Assembly: GCA_902798615.1 (NCBI GenBank)
Contig: CADBXL010000007.1
Coordinates: 1 to 64,000, forward strand
Length of the DNA stretch: 64,000 bases
Source: an uncultured Bacteroidales bacterium
GTDB lineage: Bacteria > Bacteroidota > Bacteroidia > Bacteroidales > Bacteroidaceae
Reading direction: 5' to 3'
Below are positions 9,595 to 18,083 of this stretch, in pieces (position 1 is the stretch's first letter; each line of letters opens with the position of its first letter). The notes under the pieces were generated by a model. The model worked only from the letters and a program-made list of their open reading frames with translations. It ran no database searches and was not told the DNA's origin. The position numbers and the translations under genes were made by a program.

Positions 9595-9673
9595 ATTATT
9601 TATTTTAAAAAATGCCATTAAAACGCTTTAGAAAGCACTTTTTTATAAAAAAATGTCAAAAAAAACACCAAAA

Positions 9674-9706
9674 TTTGTGTATTATTTGATTTTTTACGTA
9701 TCTTTG
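9674..9706 (+). promoter_or_regulatory. Promoter of the H1-like gene
   Basis: TTTG at 9674-9677, a 21 nt spacer and TATCTTTG at 9699-9706 match the Bacteroidetes consensus closely. The leader to the ATG at 9771 is about 60 nt. Confidence 0.8.
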
Positions 9707-9770
9707 CAATCGATAAGTAATACAGTAAGTAGTAATACACTGAATCTATTAACATTAAACTTATAATAAA

Positions 9771-9944
9771 ATGAAAGAATTAGTAGAAAAGATCGCTGCA
9801 GAGTATGCAGAGTTTGCAAAGGACGCAGCTGCTCAGGCTGAGAATGGTAACAAGGCTGCAGGTGCTCGTGCTCGTAAGGCTTCACTTGCTATTGAGAAGG
9901 CAATGAAAGAGTTCCGCAAGGCTTCTATCGAGGCTGCTAAGTAA
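9771..9944 (+). CDS. Histone H1-like small basic protein (Hc1 family)
   Basis: This 57-residue ORF encodes an Ala/Lys-rich helical protein, with EKGNKAAGARARKAS-type core here read as NGNKAAGARARKASLAIEKA, then MKEFRKASIEAAK. I recognise it as the small histone H1-like family common in Bacteroidetes and thought to bind DNA. It has its own promoter and a strong terminator, so it is a compact single-gene unit that is probably highly expressed. The function in this phylum is inferred from family resemblance only. Confidence 0.88.
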   Translation: MKELVEKIAAEYAEFAKDAAAQAENGNKAAGARARKASLAIEKAMKEFRKASIEAAK

Positions 9945-9968
9945 GCATTCTTTCTTAGCAATGCAATA

Positions 9969-10010
9969 AAATGCACTATCTCAAAAGGATAGTGCATTTT
10001 TGTTTTTTTT
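9969..10010 (+). terminator. Terminator of the H1-like gene
   Basis: AATGCACTATC (9970-9980) pairs with GATAGTGCATT (9988-9998) around a short loop and is followed by a long T run. Confidence 0.9.
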
Positions 10011-10396
10011 TACAACGGATGAAAAACTAATTAGGTAGTGCGACCTAAACGCCTATATCTATCCTTAGTTTGCATGAATGTCTTTTCATAAAGGACGGTA
10101 TTGGCGAAAACCTTCCATTCAAGGATATTACAAAAATTAAGTAGGAAGAGGGCATGAAACTAAGATACTCCATACATAGTCCATAGTTTCTATGGAGTAT
10201 CTATGGAGAAGTGATGGACAATAGATGGACTATCAGCGGAAGCAGATACTGACATTCGTATTTTTACAAGTACCTATTGTGACATTTGCAATTTATTGTA
10301 GAGGAACTGTAAATAGCAGATTGTGAATGGCAAATAGTAAATGCCATTTTTTTGTATATTTTTGTCGCTTTTGTTGCGTTTTAGAAAAAAAAATCG
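10011..10396. other. Intergenic region before the pectate lyase gene
   Basis: No ORF is supported here. It holds a cluster of short palindromes around CCATAG/CTATGG (10170-10225, for example CTCCATA and TATGGAG) that could be operators or a decayed repeat, followed by AT-rich sequence leading into the promoter. Confidence 0.5.
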
Positions 10397-10404
10397 TATT
10401 TTTG
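10397..10404 (+). promoter_or_regulatory. -7 element of the pectate lyase gene
   Basis: TATTTTTG lies at 10397-10404 with a TTG at 10374-10376, 20 nt upstream. The leader to 10444 is about 34 nt. Confidence 0.65.
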
Positions 10405-10443
10405 CAGCAAAATCTAAATAACTACAAATTAACTTAATAGATT

Positions 10444-12021
10444 ATGATCAGAAAAACAATCGTAATGACTCTGTTGTCGCTAGTAACCTTATTGCCTGCT
10501 AATGCACAATTTGCACAAGCTCCTGCTTTCCCGGGAGCAGAGGGATATGGCCGCTATACAACTGGTGGGCGTGGTGGCAAGGTTTACCATGTAACGACAT
10601 TGGAAGACAATATCGAGCAGCCGACAGAAGGTATGCTCAGATACTACATCCAGAAAAAGAAAGGACCAAGAATGATTGTGTTCGACGTTGCAGGAACCAT
10701 AGAACTTAAAGGTGTACTGAAAATCAATAAAGGAAGTATTACTATTTTGGGACAGACAGCTCCGGGTAAGGGAATCTGTCTGAAGAACTATACTCTCGCT
10801 ATTGGTAGTGCAGATAACGTGATTATCCGTTTCATCCGTTGTCGTGTTGGTGATATTGATGATGCGGATGCAATGTCTGCGTCTCATCATGACCTTGACA
10901 AGTATGGTCTTGATGGAACTCATCGTCGTATTATCATCGACCACTGTTCTTTGTCATGGAGTACTGATGAGGTCGGTTCTTTCTATGGTAACAAGGATTT
11001 CACACTTCAGTGGTGTATTCTGTCTGAGAGCCTCCGTGCAAGTGCCAATAAGAATGCAGTTCATGGATATGGAGGAATCTGGGGCGGTGAACGAGCTTCG
11101 TTCCACCATAACCTTCTTGCCGATAATGATTCTCGTATGCCACGTTTCGACCACGGCTATGTGTCAACGCTTGCAGGTCCTTTGGATTGTGTGAACAATG
11201 TTATCTATAACTGGGGTGGTAACTCTACATACGGTGGTGAGCAGCTGCCTGGTAAGGAACCAAAGAAAATCAACCTTTACCACAATTACTATAAGCCGGG
11301 ACCAGCAACTCAGGAGAAGGCAATGACACGTTTCTTCAACCCTACGACCTTCTGTAAGAACTGTTGTAAAGAGAATGGTGCATTATGTGTTCCTGCTCAG
11401 ATTTACATCAAAGACAACTTTATGGAGGGGTCTGAGGAGGTTACTAAGGACAATACCAGTATTAAGGCAATCAAGATGGACAAGAAAGGCGACCTGACAT
11501 ACGATGAGTGGAAGGCAAAGTGTGTAGCTCCAGAACCTTTCACATCTGACGAGGCACGTTGGAAATATCCTATCATCAGCCTTGACAAAGACCCGCAGCG
11601 TCTTTTTAATAAGGTGCTCGACTATGCCGGCTGTTCTTTAGACCGTGATGTCATAGATAAGCGCGTCACTTCTACTGCCCGTAAGGGTTCATTCGATGTT
11701 GAAGGCAGTAACGGTTCAGAAGGTGGTCTTATCGATTCTGCCGATGATGCAGGTGGCTGGCCAACACTTAAAGGCAAACCGCAGGTAGATACTGATGGTG
11801 ATGGTATGCCAGACAAATGGGAGAAAGCTCACGGTTTGAATCCAAATGTTGACGATGCCGGTACTTTCAAACTCGATCCGCGTCAGTACTATACAAACCT
11901 TGAGGTATATGCCAATAGCCTTGTTGAGGATATTGTGAAGGCTGGTCGTGAAAATTGCGAGGAAACCTTTGAAGAGTATTATCCTGACCTTACAGAGGCA
12001 AGGAAGAATGCAAAGAAATAA
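10444..12021 (+). CDS. Secreted pectate lyase, polysaccharide lyase family 1-like
   Basis: This 525-residue exported enzyme probably cleaves polygalacturonan by beta-elimination. A Sec signal peptide (residues 1-21, ending ANAQ) precedes the FPGAEGYGRYTTGGRGGK motif typical of Bacteroidetes PL1 lyases. The parallel beta-helix carries the DGTHRRIIIDHCSLSWSTDE segment and FHHNLLADNDSRMPRF, which holds the conserved arginines of pectate lyases. Near residue 450, DTDGDGMPDKWEKAHGLNP is a thrombospondin type 3-like calcium-binding repeat. The gene is monocistronic. With GH28-GH105 and RhaM it suggests pectin use. PL1 rather than PL9 or PL10 is from motif memory only. Confidence 0.88.
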   Translation: MIRKTIVMTLLSLVTLLPANAQFAQAPAFPGAEGYGRYTTGGRGGKVYHVTTLEDNIEQPTEGMLRYYIQKKKGPRMIVFDVAGTIELKGVLKINKGSITILGQTAPGKGICLKNYTLAIGSADNVIIRFIRCRVGDIDDADAMSASHHDLDKYGLDGTHRRIIIDHCSLSWSTDEVGSFYGNKDFTLQWCILSESLRASANKNAVHGYGGIWGGERASFHHNLLADNDSRMPRFDHGYVSTLAGPLDCVNNVIYNWGGNSTYGGEQLPGKEPKKINLYHNYYKPGPATQEKAMTRFFNPTTFCKNCCKENGALCVPAQIYIKDNFMEGSEEVTKDNTSIKAIKMDKKGDLTYDEWKAKCVAPEPFTSDEARWKYPIISLDKDPQRLFNKVLDYAGCSLDRDVIDKRVTSTARKGSFDVEGSNGSEGGLIDSADDAGGWPTLKGKPQVDTDGDGMPDKWEKAHGLNPNVDDAGTFKLDPRQYYTNLEVYANSLVEDIVKAGRENCEETFEEYYPDLTEARKNAKK

Positions 12022-12062
12022 GAGGGTAGGGAAAGAAGTAATGTAAATAGAACGGAAATAAT

Positions 12063-12104
12063 AAGCCCCGAAAGTTGGATGATGACTTTCGGGGCTCTTT
12101 TTTG
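12063..12104. terminator. Bidirectional terminator between the pectate lyase gene and pyrH
   Basis: AGCCCCGAAAGT (from 12064) pairs with ACTTTCGGGGCT (to 12097), followed by T7 on the plus strand. The genes converge, and A-rich sequence on the other side could serve pyrH. Confidence 0.88.
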
Positions 12105-12113
12105 TATTAATCA

Positions 12114-12821
12114 TTAATTATGTACGAGTGTACCAATTTCCTCGCCGGCAATCACCTTCTTGAGATTGCCAAGAACATCCATGTTGAATACATAGATTGG
12201 GAGATTGTTCTGCATACACATTGCTGTGGCTGTGATATCCATAACCTTCAACCCCTTTGCAATAACATCCTGATAGGTTATGTCGTGGAATTTGGTTGCT
12301 GTTGGGTCCTTCTCAGGGTCGGCTGTGTAGATGCCGTCAACACGTGTGCCCTTGAGCATTACGTCTGCCTCAATCTCAATGCCGCGAAGAGAAGAGCCTG
12401 TGTCGGTAGTGAAATAAGGTGAGCCTGTACCAGCACTCATGATAACGACCTCGCCATTCTCCATAGCCTCGATAGCCTTCCACTTAGAATAGAATTCGCC
12501 GATAGGCTCCATGCGGATAGCTGTGAGAACGCGGTTCTTCTGACCAATAGCACCTAATGCACTTGAAAGGGCTAGTGAGTTGATTACTGTAGCGCACATA
12601 CCCATTTGGTCGCCCTTTACGCGGTCAAAGCCCTTTCCTGCACCTGTGAGACCACGGAAGATATTGCCTCCACCGATAACAATACCGATCTGGACACCCA
12701 TAGATGCGATTTCCTTAATCTGTTCTGCGTACTGGTTGAGGCGTTCAACGTTGATACCTTGTTTCTGATCGCCTGCAAGGCTCTCACCTGATAATTTGAG
12801 AAGTATTCTCTTGAATCTCAT
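12114..12821 (-). CDS. pyrH: UMP kinase PyrH
   Basis: PyrH phosphorylates UMP to UDP, an essential step in pyrimidine nucleotide synthesis. The 235-residue amino-acid-kinase fold protein shows ILLKLSGESL at the N terminus, IVIGGGNIFRG, DQMGMCATVINSLAL, and the uridine/ATP region SAGTGSPYFTTDTGSSLRG, all hallmarks of bacterial UMP kinase. It is the last gene of a probable yraN-birA-pyrH operon. Confidence 0.97.
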   Translation of the reverse strand: MRFKRILLKLSGESLAGDQKQGINVERLNQYAEQIKEIASMGVQIGIVIGGGNIFRGLTGAGKGFDRVKGDQMGMCATVINSLALSSALGAIGQKNRVLTAIRMEPIGEFYSKWKAIEAMENGEVVIMSAGTGSPYFTTDTGSSLRGIEIEADVMLKGTRVDGIYTADPEKDPTATKFHDITYQDVIAKGLKVMDITATAMCMQNNLPIYVFNMDVLGNLKKVIAGEEIGTLVHN

Positions 12822-12855
12822 TTCTTAATTGTTTATAAGTTGTTATAGTTTATTT

Positions 12856-13611
12856 CTATTTAAGACAGAATTTTACTTCCTTGAACTCGTATTCGCTTAT
12901 TGTTCCGTCGGTCCTCTCCAAGCGCATTATACCGTTAGGAAGGACTTCCAACAACCTTGCATCGAACTGTCCGTCGGCATCTTCATAGCTGTGTATGCCT
13001 TCCTTGCGGAATAGATGACGATGATACTCGCTATGAATGGTTGGGCATTCTTTCCTCATCATCCATTCTTGCTTTGCAATGTTGAGGTAATAACTGAAAC
13101 GCGCTATGATGTCGTACAGAATAGCTTGTCGATTGTAGGTCCTGCCTGTTATCTGAGTGAGAGATACTGGGTTGGGTGCAGTACCGTGGAATTCACTTTG
13201 GTTTATGTTAATACCTGTGCCTATCACCATATCGCTCAGTTTGCCAGCACTGATATTGCCGTCGATGCGTGTTCCGCTTATCTTGCTCTCTTTCCAATAA
13301 ATGTCATTAGGCCATTTTATTGTGATGTCTTCGGAGTATGAGGAAAGAACATCGTACAAAGAAAGCGCATGTGCCATAGAGACGATATACTGCATATAAG
13401 GCTCAAGCCATGTTGGATGGATGAGTATGGAGAAAAGCAGATTCTTGTTTGGCTCGCTTTCCCATGTGTTATTTCCCATACCACGTCCGGCTGTCTGGTA
13501 GTCGGTTATGGCAATAGTCATCTCCTCGTTGCTGAACTTCTCGGCATTTTCAAGAAGGTATATGTTTGTGGAATCAATTTCCTTGAGTTTTATGATGTTC
13601 TCAATACCCAT
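12856..13611 (-). CDS. birA: Biotin-[acetyl-CoA carboxylase] ligase
   Basis: This enzyme attaches biotin to biotin-dependent carboxylases. The 251-residue protein has the catalytic segment TAGRGMGNNTWES, IKWPNDIYWKESKISG and GTGININQ, as in BirA. It starts directly with the catalytic domain and has no N-terminal helix-turn-helix, so it cannot be the biotin-operon repressor seen in E. coli. It lies between yraN and pyrH with gaps of 24 and 34 bp. Confidence 0.94.
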   Translation of the reverse strand: MGIENIIKLKEIDSTNIYLLENAEKFSNEEMTIAITDYQTAGRGMGNNTWESEPNKNLLFSILIHPTWLEPYMQYIVSMAHALSLYDVLSSYSEDITIKWPNDIYWKESKISGTRIDGNISAGKLSDMVIGTGININQSEFHGTAPNPVSLTQITGRTYNRQAILYDIIARFSYYLNIAKQEWMMRKECPTIHSEYHRHLFRKEGIHSYEDADGQFDARLLEVLPNGIMRLERTDGTISEYEFKEVKFCLK

Positions 13612-13635
13612 TAATGATTGATATTTTAATTTCTG

Positions 13636-14067
13636 TCACCATGTGCCAGGCTTTTTCTTCCTATGCCATTTCCTGTATTCCTGATATTGGAAGTGGGCGG
13701 TAATGTCGAAGGCGTTCTCCTTATGGATGATTTGTGCTCCGGTAGCAGGTGTTCCTATTACGCTGATAGTGTCATATCGCACCTGACAATAATTGAGGTG
13801 GAAGTTTTTGATATATGTGGCTGCGGCATGGATGATGTTATATTTCTTTATCACGTCTATGGCATCATCTGGATTGCCCCATAGTTCAGAACTGCGAGTT
13901 TTTACCTCTACTATCAGGAGTATGCTGCTGTCCTGATCTATAGCCACGATGTCGAGATCACGATGTCCGTCGTGCCAATTGCGATGTCGGATGTACCATC
14001 CTTTCTTCTTGAGGAAAAGGGCAGCTTGTTCTTCTCCCCATCTGCCGAGATCATTGTGCTCTGCCAT
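13636..14067 (-). CDS. YraN family (UPF0102) endonuclease-like protein
   Basis: The 143-residue protein has the family's start (GRWGEEQAALFLKKKGWYI) and the PD-(D/E)XK-like signature DLDIVAIDQDSSILLIVEVKTRS, with Asp and the EVK triad seen. The biological role of the family is not settled; it is often near DNA repair or tRNA genes. Here it is the first gene of the operon with birA and pyrH, divergent from trxA. The C terminus is a basic tail (RKWHRKKKPGTW). Confidence 0.9.
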   Translation of the reverse strand: MAEHNDLGRWGEEQAALFLKKKGWYIRHRNWHDGHRDLDIVAIDQDSSILLIVEVKTRSSELWGNPDDAIDVIKKYNIIHAAATYIKNFHLNYCQVRYDTISVIGTPATGAQIIHKENAFDITAHFQYQEYRKWHRKKKPGTW

Positions 14068-14112
14068 AGGCTCTTTTGTCGCTTAGATGTTTCTTCATAG
14101 AGAATTCACATG

Positions 14113-14120
14113 CAAAAATA
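14113..14120 (-). promoter_or_regulatory. -7 element of the yraN-birA-pyrH operon
   Basis: On the minus strand this reads TATTTTTG. A -33 element is not evident. The leader to 14067 is about 40 nt. Confidence 0.5.
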
Positions 14121-14159
14121 ATGAATTTCTGCTGAAATAAAGAAAATACGGTGATTTAT

Positions 14160-14190
14160 TTTGATTGTTCATGAAAAAAACGTATCTTTG
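14160..14190 (+). promoter_or_regulatory. Promoter of trxA
   Basis: TTTG at 14160-14163, 19 nt spacer, TATCTTTG at 14183-14190. The leader to 14230 is about 34 nt. Confidence 0.82.
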
Positions 14191-14229
14191 TAGTCGTTAT
14201 ATATTAAGGAACAATTAAAAATAAAGACT

Positions 14230-14544
14230 ATGGAAGTTGTAATAACAAACGAAAATTTCGAAGAACTCAAGAATGGTGAGCTCCCTTTGGTCGTTGATTT
14301 CTGGGCAACATGGTGTGGTCCATGCAGAATGATCTCACCAATCATCAGTCAGTTGGCTGAGGAATATGATGGCAAGATAGTAGTAGGCAAGTGTGATGTT
14401 GAGGAAGCTGAGGATCTCGTTGCTGATCTCGGCATTCGCAACGTACCGACAGTCCTCTTCTATAAGGGAGGCGAGGTCGTTGACAAACTTGTTGGTGCAG
14501 CCAGCAAGGCTAAGCTTGCAGAGAAGTTTTCTGCGATGCTTTAA
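14230..14544 (+). CDS. trxA: Thioredoxin
   Basis: This 104-residue cytoplasmic thioredoxin reduces protein disulfides. It has the active site WATWCGPCRM, the conserved aspartate in VDFWATW, and the cis-proline in RNVPTVLFY. Length and order are standard. It is a single-gene unit with its own promoter and terminator. Confidence 0.97.
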   Translation: MEVVITNENFEELKNGELPLVVDFWATWCGPCRMISPIISQLAEEYDGKIVVGKCDVEEAEDLVADLGIRNVPTVLFYKGGEVVDKLVGAASKAKLAEKFSAML

Positions 14545-14577
14545 TGACGCCCCCAAATAGCCAGAAAAGGTTGAAAG

Positions 14578-14612
14578 AGTCTGAAGTCTGTAAGTAGACT
14601 TTGGACTTTTTT
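14578..14612 (+). terminator. Terminator of trxA
   Basis: AGTCTGAAGTCT (14578-14589) pairs over 12 bp, with two G-U pairs, with AGACTTTGGACT (14596-14607), followed by T6. Confidence 0.85.
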
Positions 14613-14695
14613 GTTTATTTCGCATAATAAAAGGAATGCTGGTGCGTTATTATAGTGTAATAAATCAATTCAAGTTTAATTTCACTTCGGTGCCT

Positions 14696-14824
14696 ATGAA
14701 GCATTTCTTTACTCTGGAAACTTCTTCTCCGTCAGAGAAAACTATTAGCATAATTAAGCAAATCGCTTATTCTTGTCGTGCAATGAAGGTAGGAGGACAG
14801 TATCAGATGTTCTGTCTTAACTAA
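14696..14824 (+). CDS. Small conserved-looking hypothetical protein
   Basis: This 42-residue ORF starts at ATG 14696 (an in-frame start at 14636 adds 20 unlikely residues). The SPSEKTISIIKQIAYSCRAM segment followed by MFCLN at the C terminus resembles small Bacteroidetes hypothetical proteins I have seen, but I cannot name a family. It lies 53 bp before rpe and may share its transcript. No function is suggested. Confidence 0.5.
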   Translation: MKHFFTLETSSPSEKTISIIKQIAYSCRAMKVGGQYQMFCLN

Positions 14825-14877
14825 ATTGCAATAGTAATTAATTTTCTAAAAAGGTCAATAAACTTATATCATTAGAT

Positions 14878-15525
14878 ATGACTATTGTTTCCCCATCTCT
14901 GCTTGCTGCGGATTTTTTGCATCTTGAGGGTGAGATTGAGATGATAAATGACAGTGAGGCTCAATGGCTTCATCTGGACGTAATGGATGGTTCGTTCGTT
15001 CCTAACATTTCTTTCGGTTTTCCTGTTTTGGAGGCTGTTGCTAAGGCTTGTACAAAGAAACTGGACGTTCATTACATGATTAATTCTCCTGAGAATTATA
15101 TTGAACAAACTGCAAAACTTGGTGCTATGATGATGAACGTACACTATGAAGCATGTACGCATCTGCATCGTACCATTCAGGAAATTCATAATGCAGGTAT
15201 GAAGGCGGGTGTTACTCTTAATCCTGCTACGCCAGTCTGTGTTCTTGAGGATATCATTAAGGATGTGGATATGGTGCTGCTTATGAGTGTGAACCCTGGT
15301 TTTGGCGGTCAGAAGTTCATTCCTAATACCTTAGATAAGGTTAAGCGTCTTCGTGAACTTATCAATAGAACAGGTTCCTATGCCCTTATCGAGGTTGATG
15401 GTGGCGTTAATGGAGAAACTGGTCCACAGCTTGTTGAAGCTGGGGTTGATGTTCTTGTTGCTGGCAGTTATGTCTTTAAGTCTGAGGATCCAATAGCGAC
15501 AATCAGTTCTTTGAAGGCTTTGTAA
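14878..15525 (+). CDS. rpe: Ribulose-phosphate 3-epimerase
   Basis: Rpe interconverts ribulose 5-phosphate and xylulose 5-phosphate in the pentose phosphate pathway. The 215-residue TIM barrel has the expected metal ligands and motifs: SPSLLAADFLHL, HLDVMDGSFVPN, LDVHYMI (usually LDVHLM), MSVNPGFGGQKF, and EVDGGVN. It is followed by a strong terminator. Confidence 0.96.
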   Translation: MTIVSPSLLAADFLHLEGEIEMINDSEAQWLHLDVMDGSFVPNISFGFPVLEAVAKACTKKLDVHYMINSPENYIEQTAKLGAMMMNVHYEACTHLHRTIQEIHNAGMKAGVTLNPATPVCVLEDIIKDVDMVLLMSVNPGFGGQKFIPNTLDKVKRLRELINRTGSYALIEVDGGVNGETGPQLVEAGVDVLVAGSYVFKSEDPIATISSLKAL

Positions 15526-15551
15526 GAAAAATAGAAAGTAATAGATATATA

Positions 15552-15602
15552 AACGCGAAGATATAAAGATTTGCTCTTTGTATCTTCGCGCTTGTTTTTT
15601 TA
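15552..15602 (+). terminator. Terminator of rpe
   Basis: ACGCGAAGATA (from 15552) pairs with TATCTTCGCG (to 15590), with an internal AAAG/CTTT extension, followed by a T run. Confidence 0.85.
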
Positions 15603-15625
15603 TATGGATATTGTCTATATTAATC

Positions 15626-16222
15626 TTATACCATTTCTAATTCTATGGAGTTCTGGCGTGCGAGCTTGCGCATATTGATAAGGGCATAGCGCATACGTCC
15701 GAGAGAAGTGTTGATGCTTACGCCTGTTGTCTCGGCAATCTCCTTGAACGACATTTCCTGATAGTAGCGCATGAAAACCACCTCACGCTGTGTAGCAGGA
15801 AGGAATTCCATGAGTTTCTTGACATCGCAGAGTACCTGCTTGTTCACGAAGTCTGCCTCCTTGCTTGTGTCAAGAAGATCTTCGCTTGAGATGTTTGACA
15901 AGTCGTTGGCCTCGTTAACATCAATCAGATTGAACTGCTTCTGACGTCTGTACCAGTCCATAATGGCATTATGGGCGATACGCATTATCCATGCACTAAA
16001 CTTACCCGTAGGGGTATATCGACCTTTCTGAAGGTACATGATAGCCTTCACAAAAGTCTCTTGGAAAATATCGTTGGCTGTGTCATTGTCATGCACAACA
16101 AATAGGATATATGTGAACAGTGCATCTTGTGTGCGCTGAAGCAACATATCGAAGGCGCGGTTATTACCTTCCATATAGCTGATGGCCAGTTCTTCGTTGG
16201 TCATCGTATTGAGATTCTTCAT
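15626..16222 (-). CDS. RNA polymerase sigma factor, ECF subfamily
   Basis: The 198-residue protein has sigma region 2 (DTANDIFQETFVKAIMYLQKG, then FSAWIMRIAHNAIMDWYRR) and region 4 (LPATQREVVFMRYYQEMSFKEIAE, GVSINTSLGRMRYAL). It should direct RNA polymerase to a stress or envelope regulon. No anti-sigma gene is next to it: the downstream neighbour is rpe on the other strand. The region between them, about 40 residues and acidic, is typical of Bacteroidetes RpoE-like factors. It has its own promoter. Confidence 0.93.
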   Translation of the reverse strand: MKNLNTMTNEELAISYMEGNNRAFDMLLQRTQDALFTYILFVVHDNDTANDIFQETFVKAIMYLQKGRYTPTGKFSAWIMRIAHNAIMDWYRRQKQFNLIDVNEANDLSNISSEDLLDTSKEADFVNKQVLCDVKKLMEFLPATQREVVFMRYYQEMSFKEIAETTGVSINTSLGRMRYALINMRKLARQNSIELEMV

Positions 16223-16310
16223 TTTCTTATCGTTTAAAAATTTGTAAGTAAATGTTGTCTCGATAGGCTATTTGTTTTGTTGTAAAAATAATTTGTTGTA
16301 CAATCGACTG

Positions 16311-16341
16311 CAAATTTATATTTTTTTTATGAGAATTGCAA
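16311..16341 (-). promoter_or_regulatory. Promoter of the ECF sigma gene
   Basis: On the minus strand, TTG (complement of 16339-16341), 20 nt spacer and TAAATTTG (complement of 16311-16318). The leader is about 85 nt. Confidence 0.7.
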
Positions 16342-16375
16342 GTTTTTTTTCTTAAATATTGTAATTTGACACAAA

Positions 16376-16414
16376 AAAACCGCAAAAGTCGCGATTTTGT
16401 GACTCTTGCGGTTA
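16376..16414 (-). terminator. Terminator of infC-rpmI-rplT
   Basis: AACCGCAAGAGTCAC on the minus strand pairs with the segment ending TTGCGGTT (16379-16414), and seven T follow (complement of the A run at 16373-16379). Confidence 0.88.
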
Positions 16415-16444
16415 AGGTATGGTAGTGAAAAATACTTTTTTCGA

Positions 16445-16789
16445 TTACTTTACCTTGTTTACGATGGCTGTGAAAGCCTGTGGGTTGTTGACAGCGAGGT
16501 CAGCAAGCACCTTGCGGTTGATCTCGATACCAGCCTTGTGAAGAAGACCCATGAGAACAGAGTAGCTCAAACCCTCCTGACGGGCAGCAGCATTGATACG
16601 CTGAATCCAGAGAGCACGGAATGTGCGCTTCTTGTTCTTACGATCGCGGTAAGCGTATGTAAGACCCTTTTCCCAAGTGTTCTTGGCTACTGTCCAAACA
16701 TTCTTACGAGCACCAAAGTAACCCTTGGTAAGCTTCAAAATTCTCTTTCTCTTAGCACGAGAAGCAACATGATTTACTGAACGTGGCAT
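16445..16789 (-). CDS. rplT: 50S ribosomal protein L20
   Basis: L20 is an early assembly protein of the large ribosomal subunit. The 114-residue basic protein shows the standard N terminus [20 protein letters not shown], then [14 protein letters not shown] and [18 protein letters not shown]. It closes the conserved infC-rpmI-rplT operon. Confidence 0.99.
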   Translation of the reverse strand: MPRSVNHVASRAKRKRILKLTKGYFGARKNVWTVAKNTWEKGLTYAYRDRKNKKRTFRALWIQRINAAARQEGLSYSVLMGLLHKAGIEINRKVLADLAVNNPQAFTAIVNKVK

Positions 16790-16825
16790 AATTTTTTACT
16801 TTTTCAAAAATGTTCGACAATAAGA

Positions 16826-17023
16826 TTAACGGAGACACAGCAAGTCACGAACCTGCTTTGTATTAGAACCATCAACAATAGTAGAACCGAGAAGGTTTCT
16901 CTTCTGCTTCTTGGTCTTCTTAGTCAGAATGTGACTGTGAAACGCATGACGTCTCTTGATCTTACCTGTTCCGGTGAAAGAAAAACGCTTCTTTGCAGCG
17001 GAGTTTGTCTTAACTTTTGGCAT
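16826..17023 (-). CDS. rpmI: 50S ribosomal protein L35
   Basis: L35 is a small basic ribosomal protein. The 65 residues include [39 protein letters not shown] and a C terminus in LLCLR. It sits between infC and rplT as in most bacteria. Confidence 0.98.
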   Translation of the reverse strand: MPKVKTNSAAKKRFSFTGTGKIKRRHAFHSHILTKKTKKQKRNLLGSTIVDGSNTKQVRDLLCLR

Positions 17024-17098
17024 TTTTTTTGTTTGTTTAATTTGTTATTAATTAATGGTGGCAACGCATATACCCGGCGTTACGCACTCTCTTTTTCT

Positions 17099-17818
17099 TT
17101 ATTCTTCGTTGGAATCCTGAAGCTTCTTGAGAACTTCCTCGCCACCTTTTATGTTAGCGAAGAGACCACCGTTTGCCGGTGTCTCAGTCTCGACTTCATT
17201 CACCTCTGCCTGTTGCTTGCTTGCCTCCTTGGCTTCAGCCTCACGACGCTCGCGATCCATCTTCTGCTGGCTCTTCTTTGCCTGTGCAGCCTTCTTTGGA
17301 GCGAGGAAGAGGAACATTTTCTTTCCTTCGAGCTTTGGAAGCTGCTCTACCTTACCGCATTCCTCAAGGTCGTTAGCGAAACGGAGGAGTAGAACCTCAC
17401 CCTGCTCCTTGAAGAGGATAGAACGTCCACGGAAGAATACATAGGCACGAACCTTGTTGCCCTCCTCAAGGAATTCCTTGGCATGCTTGAGCTTGAACTG
17501 ATAGTCGTGGTCATCAGTCTGAGGTCCGAAACGGATTTCCTTCACCTCGACCTTAACCTGCTTCTGCTTCATCTCCTTAGCGCGCTTCTTCTGCTGGTAA
17601 AGGAACTTTGAATAGTCGATGATTCGGCAAACAGGTGGCTGCGCGTTAGGTGAAATCTCTACGAGGTCAACGCCTTTCTGACGTGCGATGTCTAAAGCCT
17701 GACGGGTTGGCATTACTGAAGAGCCGTCCTCATCTACGATACGTACCTCACGAACACGAATCTGCTCGTTTATGCGGTACTGCTGTTTGCTGTTTGCTTG
17801 TTTTTTGTCTGGTTTCAT
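17099..17818 (-). CDS. infC: Translation initiation factor IF-3
   Basis: IF-3 prevents subunit joining and checks start-codon pairing on the 30S subunit. The protein (239 residues from ATG 17818) has [19 protein letters not shown], the linker [20 protein letters not shown], and the C domain with [24 protein letters not shown]. It carries an extra ~60-residue C-terminal tail rich in Ala, Lys, Gln and Glu, unlike the 180-residue E. coli protein. A GTG at 17848 gives ten more residues; IF-3 genes often use unusual starts, so this upstream start is possible. Confidence 0.95.
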   Translation of the reverse strand: MKPDKKQANSKQQYRINEQIRVREVRIVDEDGSSVMPTRQALDIARQKGVDLVEISPNAQPPVCRIIDYSKFLYQQKKRAKEMKQKQVKVEVKEIRFGPQTDDHDYQFKLKHAKEFLEEGNKVRAYVFFRGRSILFKEQGEVLLLRFANDLEECGKVEQLPKLEGKKMFLFLAPKKAAQAKKSQQKMDRERREAEAKEASKQQAEVNEVETETPANGGLFANIKGGEEVLKKLQDSNEE

Positions 17819-17890
17819 TCGACTGTTTAAAATGTTCTTTGCCTGCACTTCTTAGGACACACTTCGTCCGTATATAACGCTAAGCGGGTG

Positions 17891-17921
17891 CAAAGGTACT
17901 CATTTTCTGTTGATTCACAAA
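17891..17921 (-). promoter_or_regulatory. Promoter of infC-rpmI-rplT
   Basis: Minus-strand TTG (complement near 17918-17920), 19 nt spacer, and TACCTTTG (complement of 17891-17898). The leader to the ATG is about 65 nt. Confidence 0.78.
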
Positions 17922-18083
17922 ATTTTTTCTGAGTTTTTTCTCAAAACATCATCAATTTTCCTTCGATTGCTGATTTCTATTGCTTTTGTAACTTCGTTTG
18001 TCGTTTACAGATGTCGAAAAATTGAAGAATAGGTCTTTGTTTTTGCTTCAAAGGTGTTTTTGGCTGAATTTGTTGGATTCAAA

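Noticed and set aside
12856-13611. BirA as the biotin-operon repressor
   Set aside because: The N-terminal helix-turn-helix is missing, so only the ligase role is supported.
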